NCBI GenBank assembly: GCA_946185285.1
Contig: CAMHIS010000001.1
Span: 107,968 to 141,780, forward strand
Origin: an uncultured Prevotellaceae bacterium
GTDB taxonomy: Bacteria; Bacteroidota; Bacteroidia; Bacteroidales; Bacteroidaceae
DNA length: 33,813 nt
Direction: 5' to 3'
Position 1 is the stretch's first letter. Each line of letters starts with the position of its first letter. This document shows positions 7,920 through 17,570 of the stretch, in pieces. Position numbers and translations under genes: made by a program. The notes under the pieces are model-generated. The model did not search any database and was not told the origin of the DNA. It was given only the letters and a program-made list of their open reading frames with translations.

Positions 7920-10900
7920 ATGAATAGAATCGTTTTTTCTTTTGTATGCTTGTTCGTATGCATACAACTTTATGCAAACCCAGTGACGGCAGACCAAGCC
8001 AGCCGGAAGGCCGGCAAGTTCCTTAGTGGCCGTATTACCAGTAAGGCTCGCAGAGCCCCTCGTTCCTTAGATCTGCAGATGGCTTCTGTAGGCGAGAACG
8101 GCAGTTACTACATCTTTAACGTAGGCGAGGACGATGGGTTCGTCATCGTCAGTGGTGAAGATGCCACTGAAGAGATTCTCGGCTATTCGGACACAGGAAA
8201 GGTTGACTCCGACAACATGCCCGACAACTTCAAGGCGTGGATGGAAGGCTATGCAAAATACATAAACAACTTGCGAATGAATGATTCCAAAGCACCGGCT
8301 AGATCCAGTTTCTCTGGAAAATTCCAACTTCAGGGTGCCAGATTGGCTCGGTATGATCAACATGAACCCTATTATAACAAATGCCCAGTCGTTGACAAAG
8401 GCTTTCTTGGTTTTGGAAAGGATATAGCACTGACAGGGTGCGTAGCTACTGCGATGGTGGAGTTGATGTATTATCATGTATGGCCTTTAGAAATTGTCAG
8501 GCCGATTCCTGGCTATACATCAAGAAAGAATAGTCTTACTGTAGAACCTGTAGGAAAGGGAACTATACTAAATTGGGCAAACACCTTACAATATTATAAC
8601 TATAATAATCAAGAGATGTGGGATTACATCTTTGGCGTAAATTACCCAAAACCTACAGATGAACAAGAAGAGGCTATTGCTAATATTATGCTATATGCAG
8701 GTACAGCTGTGAATATGAATTATGACGATGAGGAATCTGGTGCAAGTATTTGTTCTGTACCATATGCAATGCAACATTATTTTGGATATCAAGAAGGGGT
8801 TTGTTTTAGGAGTAAAAGTTCGATGGAAATAGATGAATGGCTTTCTGCGATATATAAAGAATTAACAGAAAATGGTCCGGTTATATATGGAGGACAGAAA
8901 CCAAAGAATGAAGGTGGGCATGTTTTCGTTTGTGAAGGAATTGATAGCGATTACCTTTATTTCAATTGGGGGTGGAATAATGGTAATAATTCCACTAATG
9001 GGTGGTTCCATATTGTACCTGAGACAAATGAAGAAAAGGATAAAATGAAGTATTATGAAAACCAAATTGCTGTATTTAATCTGAAGCCGGACAAGGATAA
9101 ATTATACAAAGAAGCAAAGCAAAGGATTTATATTTGGGGGGCATGGCCTACGGATGGTAAAACCACTTGGAAACGTGAAAACTCAAATATGAATTTTGAA
9201 GACATTGCAATCACTGCGACAATTCAAAATTATGTACCTTTTCCTGTGGCATACGACTTCGGAATAGCATTGTTTAAAGGAAATGAGATGGTTGGTACTC
9301 CAGATTTAAGTTTCAGGTACGCAGCGGCTACTGCATTTGACGATGCAACTGAAGCAAATTGTTCATTCTCTATAGGAAGGGATATTCCTGATGGTACTTA
9401 CACCCTTTATTTCGTCAGCCGCAAGGTTGGCTCTGATGAGATATGCAAAGCCGATGGATCAGAATTACTTACTGTCTCTGTCAGCATTAAAAACAACGTT
9501 CTGATTATAGGGGATGATTCAGTTGCTGAAGATGACAACTTAGTGGTTGGCGATACCTTCACGTCAAATACAAAAGAAGGTGTAAGCGTTCTATATAAGG
9601 TATTGAGCAAGGACCCCATGCAGGTCGAGGTAAGTTGTACGGCAGATAACGATGCGAGCATCGACATATCGACGAAGGGCGCTGTTACCATTCCGCAAAC
9701 TATCAACGGATACACCGTCGTGGGTGTCAGCAAATATGCGTTCTCTGATTGCAAAAGCATTACCAAGGTCACGCTTCCCAGGACTGTCACCTATCTTGGC
9801 ATGGGGGCCTTCAGCAGCTGCTATGCCCTTGAGAGCATTGAAGGCCTCGACGGAGTGACGTCTATCGGCAGAATGTGTATCTGCTATTGCAAGTCGCTGA
9901 AGTCGCTGAGACTCCCCGAGACTCTGACCTTCATCGGCGCACAGGGCCTTAGGGACAATCCGCTACTGACATCGCTCTATATTCCCAAGAACGTGTCTGA
10001 GATAGAAGACAATTTTGTACTGGCTGGAGACAACGGCCTTGTAAGTATTCAGGTAGACCCTGACAACCCGTATTATAACTCTGGTGATGACTGCAACGCC
10101 ATCATCGAGACAGCAACCAATAAACTCATAGCCGGTTGCGCGACGACACTGATACCCAGCACCGTTACTGCCATAGGCGATGGGGCGTTTAACGGACTGA
10201 CGAGCCTGGTAGAGATTACCATTCCTGCCAGTGTCAAAGATTTCGGATATTGTGCTTTCGAGGACTGCACCAATCTTGAAAAAATCTATTCTCTTTCGAC
10301 AGAGCCTTTTGCCTTCACCGATGATGCCTTCACGTGTTACAGCAATAAGGATTATATCTATAACAAGGCATTTCTTTACATTCCCGACGGAACGAAGAGT
10401 ACCTATCGCTCCACGCAGGGCTGGAGCAAGTTTGCCAAGATGGTTGAATCCAGTGAGAACAAGCAAAAGACCGGTGACTTGAATGGCGACAAGCTAATCA
10501 ATGTCATCGACATAGTCACCATCATCGACCTTATCAACAGCAACAAGTACGACCCCAATGCTGATTTGGATGGTGACAATAAGATTACCCAAGCCGACAT
10601 TGACGCCGCCACCACCGGTTACATGAAGCAGGAGATACCATCCAGCAAGTACGCTGTTGACTTGGGACTGAGTGTGAAATGGGCCATGATGAATGTCGGA
10701 GCGGATAGTCCAGAAGACTATGGTGGCTACTACGCCTGGGCAGAGACAGCAGAGAAGAGCACCTATTCGTGGAGCACCTACAAGTATTCCGACGCTACGG
10801 GCGACAGTTTCTCGAAATACTGTCTGAGCAGCTATTACGGAACGGTGGACGACCTGTCAACCGTTGAACCGATGGACGATGCTGCCAGAGTGAATATGGG

Positions 10901-11825
10901 CAAGTATTGGCGAATGCCTTCAAAGGCAGAGATGGATGAACTCGTGGAGAAATGCACCTGGAAAAAGGAAAAACTTAATGGCGTGAACGGATATCGCGTG
11001 ACAGGTCCCAACGGCAACAGCATCTTCATGCCATTCGGTGGGAGCAAGTCGGCTGATAGTCACTATAACCTTGGCGGCACCGGCTTCTATTGGGTGTCCA
11101 CCCTTTCCAGCACCCAATCAGTCCCTGCATTATATATGCATGAAGGCAAGATTGACTATATGAACTATATGCGCAATTCTGGACGAAGCATACGTCCGGT
11201 GTTGAAGACCATTGACGAGATGGACGACCCGAGAATGAGTGACATCGTTCCAGCGAACATGCGCGAGGGATTGAGAAACCACATGCCCATCTACAACGGT
11301 GTCAATCCACCAAGCATTGAGGGCGCTTTCTACCTGAGTCCGTACACGACGGTCTATTGCGAAGACGGCCATTACCCTGTTGGTAAAGTAATAGACTCCT
11401 ACAAAATCAAATTCTTCAATCAGAACTTCATCAACAATACCATCGACATGTATGAGTATGATGCCGACAGCAGTACCGATGACTATGACATCGGGAAGGG
11501 AGCTTTCATCAGCGGTAACGGGGAACGGTTCACCGCCTTCTTCGCCACTGAAGGCTATACAAAGGGAATATTTAACAGGATGGCTGTTGTGATTTCTGGC
11601 AGAAAGACCAGTGAAGGCATCAGAGATTACTACTATGGACTGTTGATGGTGGACAAGGCCGCCGACCCCAATCACAAGCTGATGGATGTAGGCTACTTCC
11701 GTATTTTCAAAGACGGCGATTCTCTCAGTGAACCCACCACATGGAATTCCAACATCGTAGGGTCAAGACAACTCACGAATGAAGGTGGTAGTCGTGGAGC
11801 TACAGTCAATGGAGGAGGGGAATAG
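7920..11825 (+). CDS. Second secreted C10-family cysteine protease, multidomain (1301 aa)
   Basis: A paralogue of the preceding gene, 48 nt downstream. It has a signal peptide, a Spi-type propeptide (FVIVSGEDATEEILGYSD), and a catalytic domain with Cys174 in TGCVATAMVELMYYHVWP and His334 in GGHVFVCEGI, followed by FNWGWNNG. A linker leads to BspA-type LRR_5 repeats (about 574-840), a dockerin-like Asp-rich pair (DLNGDKLINVIDIV and DLDGDNKITQADID, about 851-897) and a FISUMP domain (VDLGLSVKWAMMNVGA onward, about 911-1097). A C-terminal region of about 200 residues is unrecognised. Both catalytic residues are present, so it is probably active. The stretch around 8480-9400, covering much of the catalytic domain, is visibly richer in A/T than the rest. 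It ends 11 nt from the convergent rodA stop. Confidence 0.92.
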   Translation: MNRIVFSFVCLFVCIQLYANPVTADQASRKAGKFLSGRITSKARRAPRSLDLQMASVGENGSYYIFNVGEDDGFVIVSGEDATEEILGYSDTGKVDSDNMPDNFKAWMEGYAKYINNLRMNDSKAPARSSFSGKFQLQGARLARYDQHEPYYNKCPVVDKGFLGFGKDIALTGCVATAMVELMYYHVWPLEIVRPIPGYTSRKNSLTVEPVGKGTILNWANTLQYYNYNNQEMWDYIFGVNYPKPTDEQEEAIANIMLYAGTAVNMNYDDEESGASICSVPYAMQHYFGYQEGVCFRSKSSMEIDEWLSAIYKELTENGPVIYGGQKPKNEGGHVFVCEGIDSDYLYFNWGWNNGNNSTNGWFHIVPETNEEKDKMKYYENQIAVFNLKPDKDKLYKEAKQRIYIWGAWPTDGKTTWKRENSNMNFEDIAITATIQNYVPFPVAYDFGIALFKGNEMVGTPDLSFRYAAATAFDDATEANCSFSIGRDIPDGTYTLYFVSRKVGSDEICKADGSELLTVSVSIKNNVLIIGDDSVAEDDNLVVGDTFTSNTKEGVSVLYKVLSKDPMQVEVSCTADNDASIDISTKGAVTIPQTINGYTVVGVSKYAFSDCKSITKVTLPRTVTYLGMGAFSSCYALESIEGLDGVTSIGRMCICYCKSLKSLRLPETLTFIGAQGLRDNPLLTSLYIPKNVSEIEDNFVLAGDNGLVSIQVDPDNPYYNSGDDCNAIIETATNKLIAGCATTLIPSTVTAIGDGAFNGLTSLVEITIPASVKDFGYCAFEDCTNLEKIYSLSTEPFAFTDDAFTCYSNKDYIYNKAFLYIPDGTKSTYRSTQGWSKFAKMVESSENKQKTGDLNGDKLINVIDIVTIIDLINSNKYDPNADLDGDNKITQADIDAATTGYMKQEIPSSKYAVDLGLSVKWAMMNVGADSPEDYGGYYAWAETAEKSTYSWSTYKYSDATGDSFSKYCLSSYYGTVDDLSTVEPMDDAARVNMGKYWRMPSKAEMDELVEKCTWKKEKLNGVNGYRVTGPNGNSIFMPFGGSKSADSHYNLGGTGFYWVSTLSSTQSVPALYMHEGKIDYMNYMRNSGRSIRPVLKTIDEMDDPRMSDIVPANMREGLRNHMPIYNGVNPPSIEGAFYLSPYTTVYCEDGHYPVGKVIDSYKIKFFNQNFINNTIDMYEYDADSSTDDYDIGKGAFISGNGERFTAFFATEGYTKGIFNRMAVVISGRKTSEGIRDYYYGLLMVDKAADPNHKLMDVGYFRIFKDGDSLSEPTTWNSNIVGSRQLTNEGGSRGATVNGGGE

Positions 11826-11836
11826 TCCCTTCCTCC

Positions 11837-13306
11837 CTACGACCGAACCATGTTGCGGCGGGCATCGAGGGCGAGGAAGATGAAGAGCAGGAAGGTGAAG
11901 CCCCAGAGCGAGGAGCCACCGTAGCTGAAGAAGGGTAGGGGAATACCGATGACAGGTGTCAGCCCCAGCACCATGCCGACATTGATGAAGACATGGAAGA
12001 GGAAGATGCTGAGCACGCAGTAGCCGTAGACGCGTCCGAAACGGTAGGGCTGACGCTCGGCCAGGTGGATGAGGCGCAGGATGAGTAGCCAGAAGAGGAT
12101 GAGCACACCGGCGGAGCCGACAAAGCCCTCCTCCTCGCCGACGGTGCAGAATATGAAGTCGGTGTCCTGCTCGGGCACGTACTTCAGCTTTGTCTGCGTG
12201 CCGTTGAGGAATCCCTTGCCCTCGAGACCTCCTGAGCCGATGGCAATCTCGCTCTGGTGAACGTTGTAGCCGGCACCCTTGAGGTCCTCCTCCAGTCCGA
12301 GGAGTACGTTGATGCGGGTGCGCTGGTGGGGCTGCAGCACGTGGTTCAGTCCGTAGTCGGCAACATTGAAGAAGATGACGGAGCCGAAGGCGAAGAGCGC
12401 TATCCAGTAGTAGTTCCTGAGTCGCGTGGCCAGTCCCTGCCAGACGAGGTAGCCGATGAGCAGGGCTGCGAGGACAAGCTGCACCCAGACGATGTTGAAG
12501 GGAATGACGTAGAGCGAGAACAGCAGTGCCACGCCGGTGACACCCCCGCAGACGGCCAGCAGTCGGAGTGCGTCGCGCCGGTCCTTGCAGTAAATCCAGA
12601 CCATGGCCGCCGAGAAGAGCTGTATGAGCAGCAGGACGGTAAACTTGCCGACGGAGATGGGCGTCTGTGCCAGCGTGACGTCGGCGTAGCGTATGCCTAC
12701 GACGAAGTAGACGACCATGGCGACCGCCGTGAAGAGGACGCTGCCGGTCATGCCCTCCCGGTAGAACATGAGGAAGAATGCCAGGTAGACGAGTGCCGAG
12801 CCGGTCTCGCGCTGCAGTACGATGAACGCCATGGGCAGCAGGATGATGGCTATGGTGGCCCCGAAGTGTTTCCACTTGTGGATGTCGTACCCTGATATGG
12901 ACATGAACTTGGCCAGTGCGAGGGCCGTTGCGAATTTGGCAAACTCGGCCGGCTGCAGCCTGACCGGTCCGAGAACGAGCCAGGACCGTGAGCCCTTGAT
13001 GGTATGGGTGTTGAAGATGGTGGCGAAGAGCAGTATGAGGAGCAATCCGTATATAATGTACGCGAACATGAAATAATATCGGTCGTCGAGCAGCAGCAGT
13101 ACGATGCCGAGTACGATGCTGGTGGCAATCCACACAATCTGCATACCCGAGCGTGTAGAGAGCGACAGCAGATCCGTGTCACCGTAGTCGTAGCTGGCGC
13201 CGCAGACACTCATCCACCCGCCAGCGAGCAGCAGGAGGTAGATGACAATGGTCACCCAGTCGAGTGAGCGCAGTACGCCGGGATGTTTATCTTTCGGTTG
13301 TTCCAT
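11837..13306 (-). CDS. rodA: Peptidoglycan polymerase RodA (SEDS family)
   Basis: RodA is the membrane glycosyltransferase of the elongasome; it polymerises lipid II and works with PBP2. The protein has 489 residues and about ten hydrophobic segments. Family motifs include GSRSWLVLGPVRLQPAEFAK, the C-terminal YVPEQDTDFIF and VGEEEGFVG, and the closing GGSSL. It is longer than the E. coli protein (370 residues), with extra sequence in the middle, as seen in other Bacteroidetes. Its start overlaps the end of mrdA by 20 nt (13287-13306), indicating translational coupling. It is the last gene of the mre cluster. Confidence 0.95.
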   Translation of the reverse strand: MEQPKDKHPGVLRSLDWVTIVIYLLLLAGGWMSVCGASYDYGDTDLLSLSTRSGMQIVWIATSIVLGIVLLLLDDRYYFMFAYIIYGLLLILLFATIFNTHTIKGSRSWLVLGPVRLQPAEFAKFATALALAKFMSISGYDIHKWKHFGATIAIILLPMAFIVLQRETGSALVYLAFFLMFYREGMTGSVLFTAVAMVVYFVVGIRYADVTLAQTPISVGKFTVLLLIQLFSAAMVWIYCKDRRDALRLLAVCGGVTGVALLFSLYVIPFNIVWVQLVLAALLIGYLVWQGLATRLRNYYWIALFAFGSVIFFNVADYGLNHVLQPHQRTRINVLLGLEEDLKGAGYNVHQSEIAIGSGGLEGKGFLNGTQTKLKYVPEQDTDFIFCTVGEEEGFVGSAGVLILFWLLILRLIHLAERQPYRFGRVYGYCVLSIFLFHVFINVGMVLGLTPVIGIPLPFFSYGGSSLWGFTFLLFIFLALDARRNMVRS

Positions 13307-15137
13307 AGCTGATGGATTTATGCTGGATGTCGGAGGCGCGCTTCACTGACGCTGCCGACAGCTTGCCGTGAATGAACTGTTCCATGATGAGCCCGCCGAT
13401 GGGTACGCCGTAGGTAGCTCCCCAGCCGCCGTTCTCTACGTAGACGGCGACGGCAATCTTGGGGTTGTCCATTGGCGCAAAGCCCATGAAGACAGAGTGG
13501 TCGTGGCCCTTGTTCTGGGCAGTACCCGTCTTTCCACAGGCATCGAAGTCGTAGTGAGCCAGGGCGTGGCAGGTGCCTCCGAGTGCCGACGAGCGCATAC
13601 CCTTGACCACGTATTCGTAGCTGCTGAGGGTGGCCTTGGTGCGGTGGCGGCGGGTGAAGAGCGTGTCGAGCGGTTCGCCCTGTACCTTGCGGACGACGTG
13701 TGGCACGTAGTAGTAGCCTCGGTTGGCGATGGTGGCGCCGAGGTTGGCTATCTGCAGGGGCGTAAGCAGCACTTCGCCCTGTCCGATGGAGATGGAGATG
13801 ATGGTGAGTCCGTTCCACGAACCCTTGTAAGCCTTGTCGTAGAACTGTGCGTTAGGTATGAGTCCGCGCTTCTCGCTGGGCAGGTCGATGCCCAGCTTGT
13901 AGCCGAAGCCCATGGACACCATGTAGTCGCGCCACTTGTTCATGGCGTTCTGTACCGAGCCGTACTTCGACTTGGCACCGATCATGTGGTAGAGTCCCCA
14001 GCAGAAGAAGCCGTTGCACGACGTGCTCAGTGCGGGAACCAAAGGCAGGGGGGAGCTGTGGCCGTGGCAGCCGACGTGCAGCCCCTTGAAGTTGAAACCG
14101 TGGGCACAGCCGTAGGCCGTCTGCGGCGTGATGATGCCCTCGCTGAGGAAGGTGAGCCCCTGCGACGTCTTGAAGGTGGAGCCTGGCGGGTAGAGGCCCA
14201 TGATGGAGCGGTTGTAGAGCGGCTTCCAGACGTTGCGGCTCAGTTCGATATGCTTCTTGGCACGCTGGCGGCCCACCATGAGCCTCGGGTCGTAGGTAGG
14301 CGAGCTGACCATGCAAAGCACTTCGCCCGTTGACGGCTCGATGGCCACGATGGAGCCTATCTTGCCCTGCATGAGGCGCTCGCCGAGGGCCTGCAGGTCG
14401 AAGTCGATGCTGAGTGTCAGGTTCTTGCCCGGCTTGGGGCGGCGGTCGAGGGCACCGTTCTGATAGCTGCCCTGTATGCGTCCGTGGGCATCGCGCAGCA
14501 GAATCTTGACGCCCTTCTCACCTCGCAGCTGCTTCTCGTAGCTGCGCTCCACGCCGTTCTTGCCGATGTAGTCGCCCGGCTGGTAGTAGTCGTCGTTCTC
14601 GATGTCGGCGGGCGACACCTCGGCGACGTCGCCCAGGACGTGGGCAGCGTAGGGGTATTTATACTGGCGTATGCTGCGCCTCTGGACGTAGAAGCCCGGG
14701 AACCGGTACATCTTCTCCTGGAAGACAGAGAACTCCTTGTCGGAGAGCTGGCTCATGAAGAGCTGCTCGGTGAAGCGCGAGTAGCCGGGATTGAGGTTGC
14801 GGTCCGTGATGGTGTTCATGCGACGGTTAAACTCGTCGCGGGTGATGTTGAGTGCGTTGCAGAACTCGGTCGTGTCGATGCGTCCGCGTGCCTCGTTCAT
14901 GACGACCATGATGTCGTAGGCCGGCTGGTTGAAGACGAGCAGCTTGCCGTTGCGGTCGGTGATGACGCCGCGCGAGGGGAAGTCGATCTTCTTGAGGAAG
15001 GCGTTGGAGTCGGCGCTCTTCTTGTAGTCGTCGCTTGAAATCTGGAGCACGAACAGACGGATGATGTAGGTGACCACAATCAACGTGGCCACGCCGCCAA
15101 TGACAAACCGGCGATACTCAGGACCGTAATCTCTCAT
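13287..15137 (-). CDS. mrdA: Penicillin-binding protein 2 (elongasome transpeptidase)
   Basis: PBP2 crosslinks new lateral-wall peptidoglycan. The 616-residue protein has one N-terminal membrane anchor (about residues 11-32) and a dimerisation/pedestal region with SRGVITDRNGKLL. Its transpeptidase domain carries the three expected motifs: SxxK as STFK (Ser320, Lys323), SxN as SCN (373-375), and KTGT (536-539). Length is typical. It starts 3 nt after mreD and overlaps rodA, so the genes are almost certainly one operon. The catalytic Ser is intact and the protein should bind beta-lactams. Confidence 0.96.
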   Translation of the reverse strand: MRDYGPEYRRFVIGGVATLIVVTYIIRLFVLQISSDDYKKSADSNAFLKKIDFPSRGVITDRNGKLLVFNQPAYDIMVVMNEARGRIDTTEFCNALNITRDEFNRRMNTITDRNLNPGYSRFTEQLFMSQLSDKEFSVFQEKMYRFPGFYVQRRSIRQYKYPYAAHVLGDVAEVSPADIENDDYYQPGDYIGKNGVERSYEKQLRGEKGVKILLRDAHGRIQGSYQNGALDRRPKPGKNLTLSIDFDLQALGERLMQGKIGSIVAIEPSTGEVLCMVSSPTYDPRLMVGRQRAKKHIELSRNVWKPLYNRSIMGLYPPGSTFKTSQGLTFLSEGIITPQTAYGCAHGFNFKGLHVGCHGHSSPLPLVPALSTSCNGFFCWGLYHMIGAKSKYGSVQNAMNKWRDYMVSMGFGYKLGIDLPSEKRGLIPNAQFYDKAYKGSWNGLTIISISIGQGEVLLTPLQIANLGATIANRGYYYVPHVVRKVQGEPLDTLFTRRHRTKATLSSYEYVVKGMRSSALGGTCHALAHYDFDACGKTGTAQNKGHDHSVFMGFAPMDNPKIAVAVYVENGGWGATYGVPIGGLIMEQFIHGKLSAASVKRASDIQHKSISYGTTER

Positions 15138-15140
15138 CTG

Positions 15141-15638
15141 TTATTTGCGAATACTTTCGAGGGTCATTATCAGCAGCACGGTCAACAGGGTCGTGCCAAC
15201 GATGTTGAGTGACCACTGCTGCCAGTTGAAGAATCCGAACGACTCGATGGTGAAGAAGACCAGGCAGTGGATGAAGACAAGGAAGGAAGCCATGGTCAGG
15301 AACTTGGTGAAGCCAAGTGACGACACGGCCGACTTCAGGTTCTCGGGAGCCTCGCGCGGCAGGAACAGCTGCAGCAGGTAGGGCTGGAGAAATCCCGTCA
15401 GCGTCAGAGCGGCTGCAGCCATGCCCGGCGTGTTGGTGAATATATCGACGGACAGGCCGAGGGCGAAGCTCCACAGCAGACCGGCCCAGCGTGGGTAGTT
15501 GCGCGGCAGCATGACGACGAAGTAGACATAGAGCAGGATGGTGGCATAGCCGAACAGGTGGATATGGTTGAACACCAGCGCCTGAACCAGGCACAGCACG
15601 ACGAAAACCAATGCTCTTCTCAGTGTATCTATAGCCAT
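15141..15638 (-). CDS. mreD: Rod-shape-determining protein MreD
   Basis: An integral membrane protein of 165 residues with five to six hydrophobic segments, e.g. VFVVLCLVQALVFNHI near the N-terminus and IVGTTLLTVLLIMTL at the C-terminus. The central GLLWSFALGLSVDIFTNTPG contains the conserved Gly-Leu-x-x-Asp and Thr/Pro-Gly features of MreD. It lies exactly where MreD is expected, 6 nt after mreC and 3 nt before mrdA. It links cytoplasmic MreB to periplasmic MreC and PBP2. Sequence conservation in the family is low, so position supports the call as much as motifs do. Confidence 0.92.
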   Translation of the reverse strand: MAIDTLRRALVFVVLCLVQALVFNHIHLFGYATILLYVYFVVMLPRNYPRWAGLLWSFALGLSVDIFTNTPGMAAAALTLTGFLQPYLLQLFLPREAPENLKSAVSSLGFTKFLTMASFLVFIHCLVFFTIESFGFFNWQQWSLNIVGTTLLTVLLIMTLESIRK

Positions 15639-15644
15639 AGCTGA

Positions 15645-16511
15645 TTATTTAGGTGCCATTGTGATAGAATCCTTGACCTGTTCGAGCAGGCGCAGCTGCT
15701 CGCCGATGGTCTTGTCGCTGATGACGGTGACATCGCGCAGACAGGCGAAGTCGGTAGAGAGGCGCACCTTGAGCCGGTAGGAGAGTCCGTCGGCGGAATT
15801 GTAGATTTTCTCAATCTTGCCCACTAAGATGCCCGGCGGGAAGATGGCCGAGTAGCCGCTGGTCTCCACCCAGTCGCCGCGTTTGAAGCGGGCGTGGCGG
15901 GGAATGTCCTCGACGTATGCCACCGCCGGGTCGCCGCCGTACCATTGCAGGTAGCCGAAGTAGCCGCGTCCGCGGATGGCGCAGCTGATGCGCGACGAGG
16001 TGACGTTGAGCACGGGAATGACCACGGCGTAGTGTGCCGATGTCAGGAAGACGACGCCCACGACGCCGTTGCCGCAGGCTACGCCCATGTCGCGCTCCAC
16101 ACCGTCGGCCTCTCCTCGGTCGATGGTTATGAAGTTGTCGTGCTTGTCGATGGTGTTTGACACCACTTTGGCAGGTATGAGCTTGTACTGGCTGAGGAAC
16201 TCCAGTTCCTGGCGTTCGAGGACAGTGGTGTCGCGGGTCAAGTCGCCGTAGAGGCGGCGCAGCTGCGAGACCTGGCGCTCGAGGTAGAAATTGCGCAGCG
16301 TAAGTTCCTCGTTGACGCGCGTCAGCATGAAGAAGGAACGCACGGCGGCATCCCACTCGTAGACCTTGCCCACGACGGCGTTGGCCGTGGTAAACCACAC
16401 GCTGCCCTGATAGCTGTTATACTGGAACAGCATGACACCACTGGCCGTCTCCAGCAACAGGAGCATGAGCCAGTGGTAGTACTTCGTGATGAACGCCAAC
16501 AGGTTCTTCAT
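15645..16511 (-). CDS. mreC: Rod-shape-determining protein MreC
   Basis: A 288-residue bitopic protein with one N-terminal membrane segment (about residues 13-29), then a coiled-coil stretch (about 60-100, with NEELTLRNFYLERQVSQLRRLY) and a beta-rich periplasmic domain. Typical MreC segments are ITIDRGEADGVERDMGV and GVVGVVFLTSAHYAVVIPVLN, then GDWVETSGYSAIFPPGILVG. MreC scaffolds PBP2 and activates it. It is 7 nt downstream of mreB and 6 nt upstream of mreD. Confidence 0.95.
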   Translation of the reverse strand: MKNLLAFITKYYHWLMLLLLETASGVMLFQYNSYQGSVWFTTANAVVGKVYEWDAAVRSFFMLTRVNEELTLRNFYLERQVSQLRRLYGDLTRDTTVLERQELEFLSQYKLIPAKVVSNTIDKHDNFITIDRGEADGVERDMGVACGNGVVGVVFLTSAHYAVVIPVLNVTSSRISCAIRGRGYFGYLQWYGGDPAVAYVEDIPRHARFKRGDWVETSGYSAIFPPGILVGKIEKIYNSADGLSYRLKVRLSTDFACLRDVTVISDKTIGEQLRLLEQVKDSITMAPK

Positions 16512-16518
16512 CCGACGG

Positions 16519-17541
16519 TTATCTCATCAGGAACGAGAAGCGGTCGACGTTATTCAGGGCGATGCCGGCCCCGCGAGCCACACAGTGGAGCGGGTCCTCG
16601 GCCACGATGAAGGGGATGTTGATTTTGTCGGTCAGACGCTTGGCCAGTCCGCGCAGCAGAGCGCCGCCACCGGTCAGGTAGATGCCGTTTTTCACGATGT
16701 CGGCATACAGTTCGGGCGGGGTGTTCTCAAGGGCTGAGAGCACAGCGGTCTCGATGCGGGCCACGGTCTTGTCGAGACAGTGGGCAATCTCCTGATAGCA
16801 GACGGGCACTTCCATGGGCAGGGCAGTGATGCGGTTCGGACCGTGGACGATATAGTCCTCGGGAGCCTCGTCGCCAAGGTCGGTGAGGGCGGAACCCACG
16901 TTAATCTTGATGCGCTCGGCCATACGCTCGGACACCTTCACGTTATGCTGGCGCGACATATACTCCTGAATGTCGGAGGTCAGGTCGTCGCCGGCCACCT
17001 TGATGGAGTTGTTGGCAACGATGCCACCCAGCGAGATGACGGCAATCTCGGTGGTGCCGCCGCCGATGTCGACAATCATGTTGCCCTCAGGGGCCTCGAC
17101 GTCGATGCCGATACCGATGGCAGCAGCCATCGGCTCGAAGATGAGATAGACGTCGCGGCCGTCGGCATGCTCGGCAGAGTCGCGCACGGCGCGCAGCTCC
17201 ACCTCGGTAGAACCGGAGGGAACACCGATGACCATGCGGAGTGAGGGCGAGAAGAGGCGCGAGCCCGTGTGGACCATCTTGATGAGGCCGCGCATCATCT
17301 GCTCGCAGGCAGAGAAGTCGGCAATCACACCGTCGCGCAGCGGGCGGATGGTGCGGATGTTATCGTGAGTCTTCTCGTACATCATCTTGGCCTTCTCGCC
17401 CACGGCAATCATCTTGTCGGTGCGGCGGTCGAGGGCAACGACGGAAGGCTCGTCTACAACGATTTTGTCATCACTGATAATAATCGTGTTGGCAGTGCCA
17501 AGGTCCATGGCTATCTCCTGGACGAAACTGAAAAATCCCAT
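16519..17541 (-). CDS. mreB: Bacterial actin MreB
   Basis: The cytoskeletal ATPase that orients lateral-wall synthesis under the membrane. The protein has 340 residues, the normal length. Nucleotide-binding motifs of the actin fold are visible: MDLGTANTII (phosphate 1), VDIGGGTTEIAVISLGGI (phosphate 2), and YLTGGGALLRGLAKRL (adenosine motif). The N-terminal MGFFSFVQEIAM is amphipathic and may contact the membrane. An AAGGAG ribosome-binding sequence lies upstream. The 76-nt gap to the IMP cyclohydrolase gene holds a tandem repeat and no obvious terminator, so readthrough from that gene is possible. Confidence 0.97.
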   Translation of the reverse strand: MGFFSFVQEIAMDLGTANTIIISDDKIVVDEPSVVALDRRTDKMIAVGEKAKMMYEKTHDNIRTIRPLRDGVIADFSACEQMMRGLIKMVHTGSRLFSPSLRMVIGVPSGSTEVELRAVRDSAEHADGRDVYLIFEPMAAAIGIGIDVEAPEGNMIVDIGGGTTEIAVISLGGIVANNSIKVAGDDLTSDIQEYMSRQHNVKVSERMAERIKINVGSALTDLGDEAPEDYIVHGPNRITALPMEVPVCYQEIAHCLDKTVARIETAVLSALENTPPELYADIVKNGIYLTGGGALLRGLAKRLTDKINIPFIVAEDPLHCVARGAGIALNNVDRFSFLMR

Positions 17542-17570
17542 AATGCTAACTTAACTCCTTACTGTTTTTT

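Noticed and set aside
2661..11825. Type IX secretion C-terminal sorting domains on the C10 proteases
   Set aside because: The C-termini lack the usual beta-rich CTD pattern with a terminal Lys/Arg-containing strand that I would expect, so I do not claim type IX export.
11763..13133. Long (456-codon) minus-strand frame within rodA
   Set aside because: It is rich in Arg, His and Pro as expected for an out-of-frame reading of GC-rich DNA, and rodA is a convincing gene in the other frame.
13368..14333. Plus-strand frame of 321 codons opposite mrdA
   Set aside because: Antisense of the PBP2 gene; composition typical of a shadow frame (Val, Ala, Gly, Glu and His rich).
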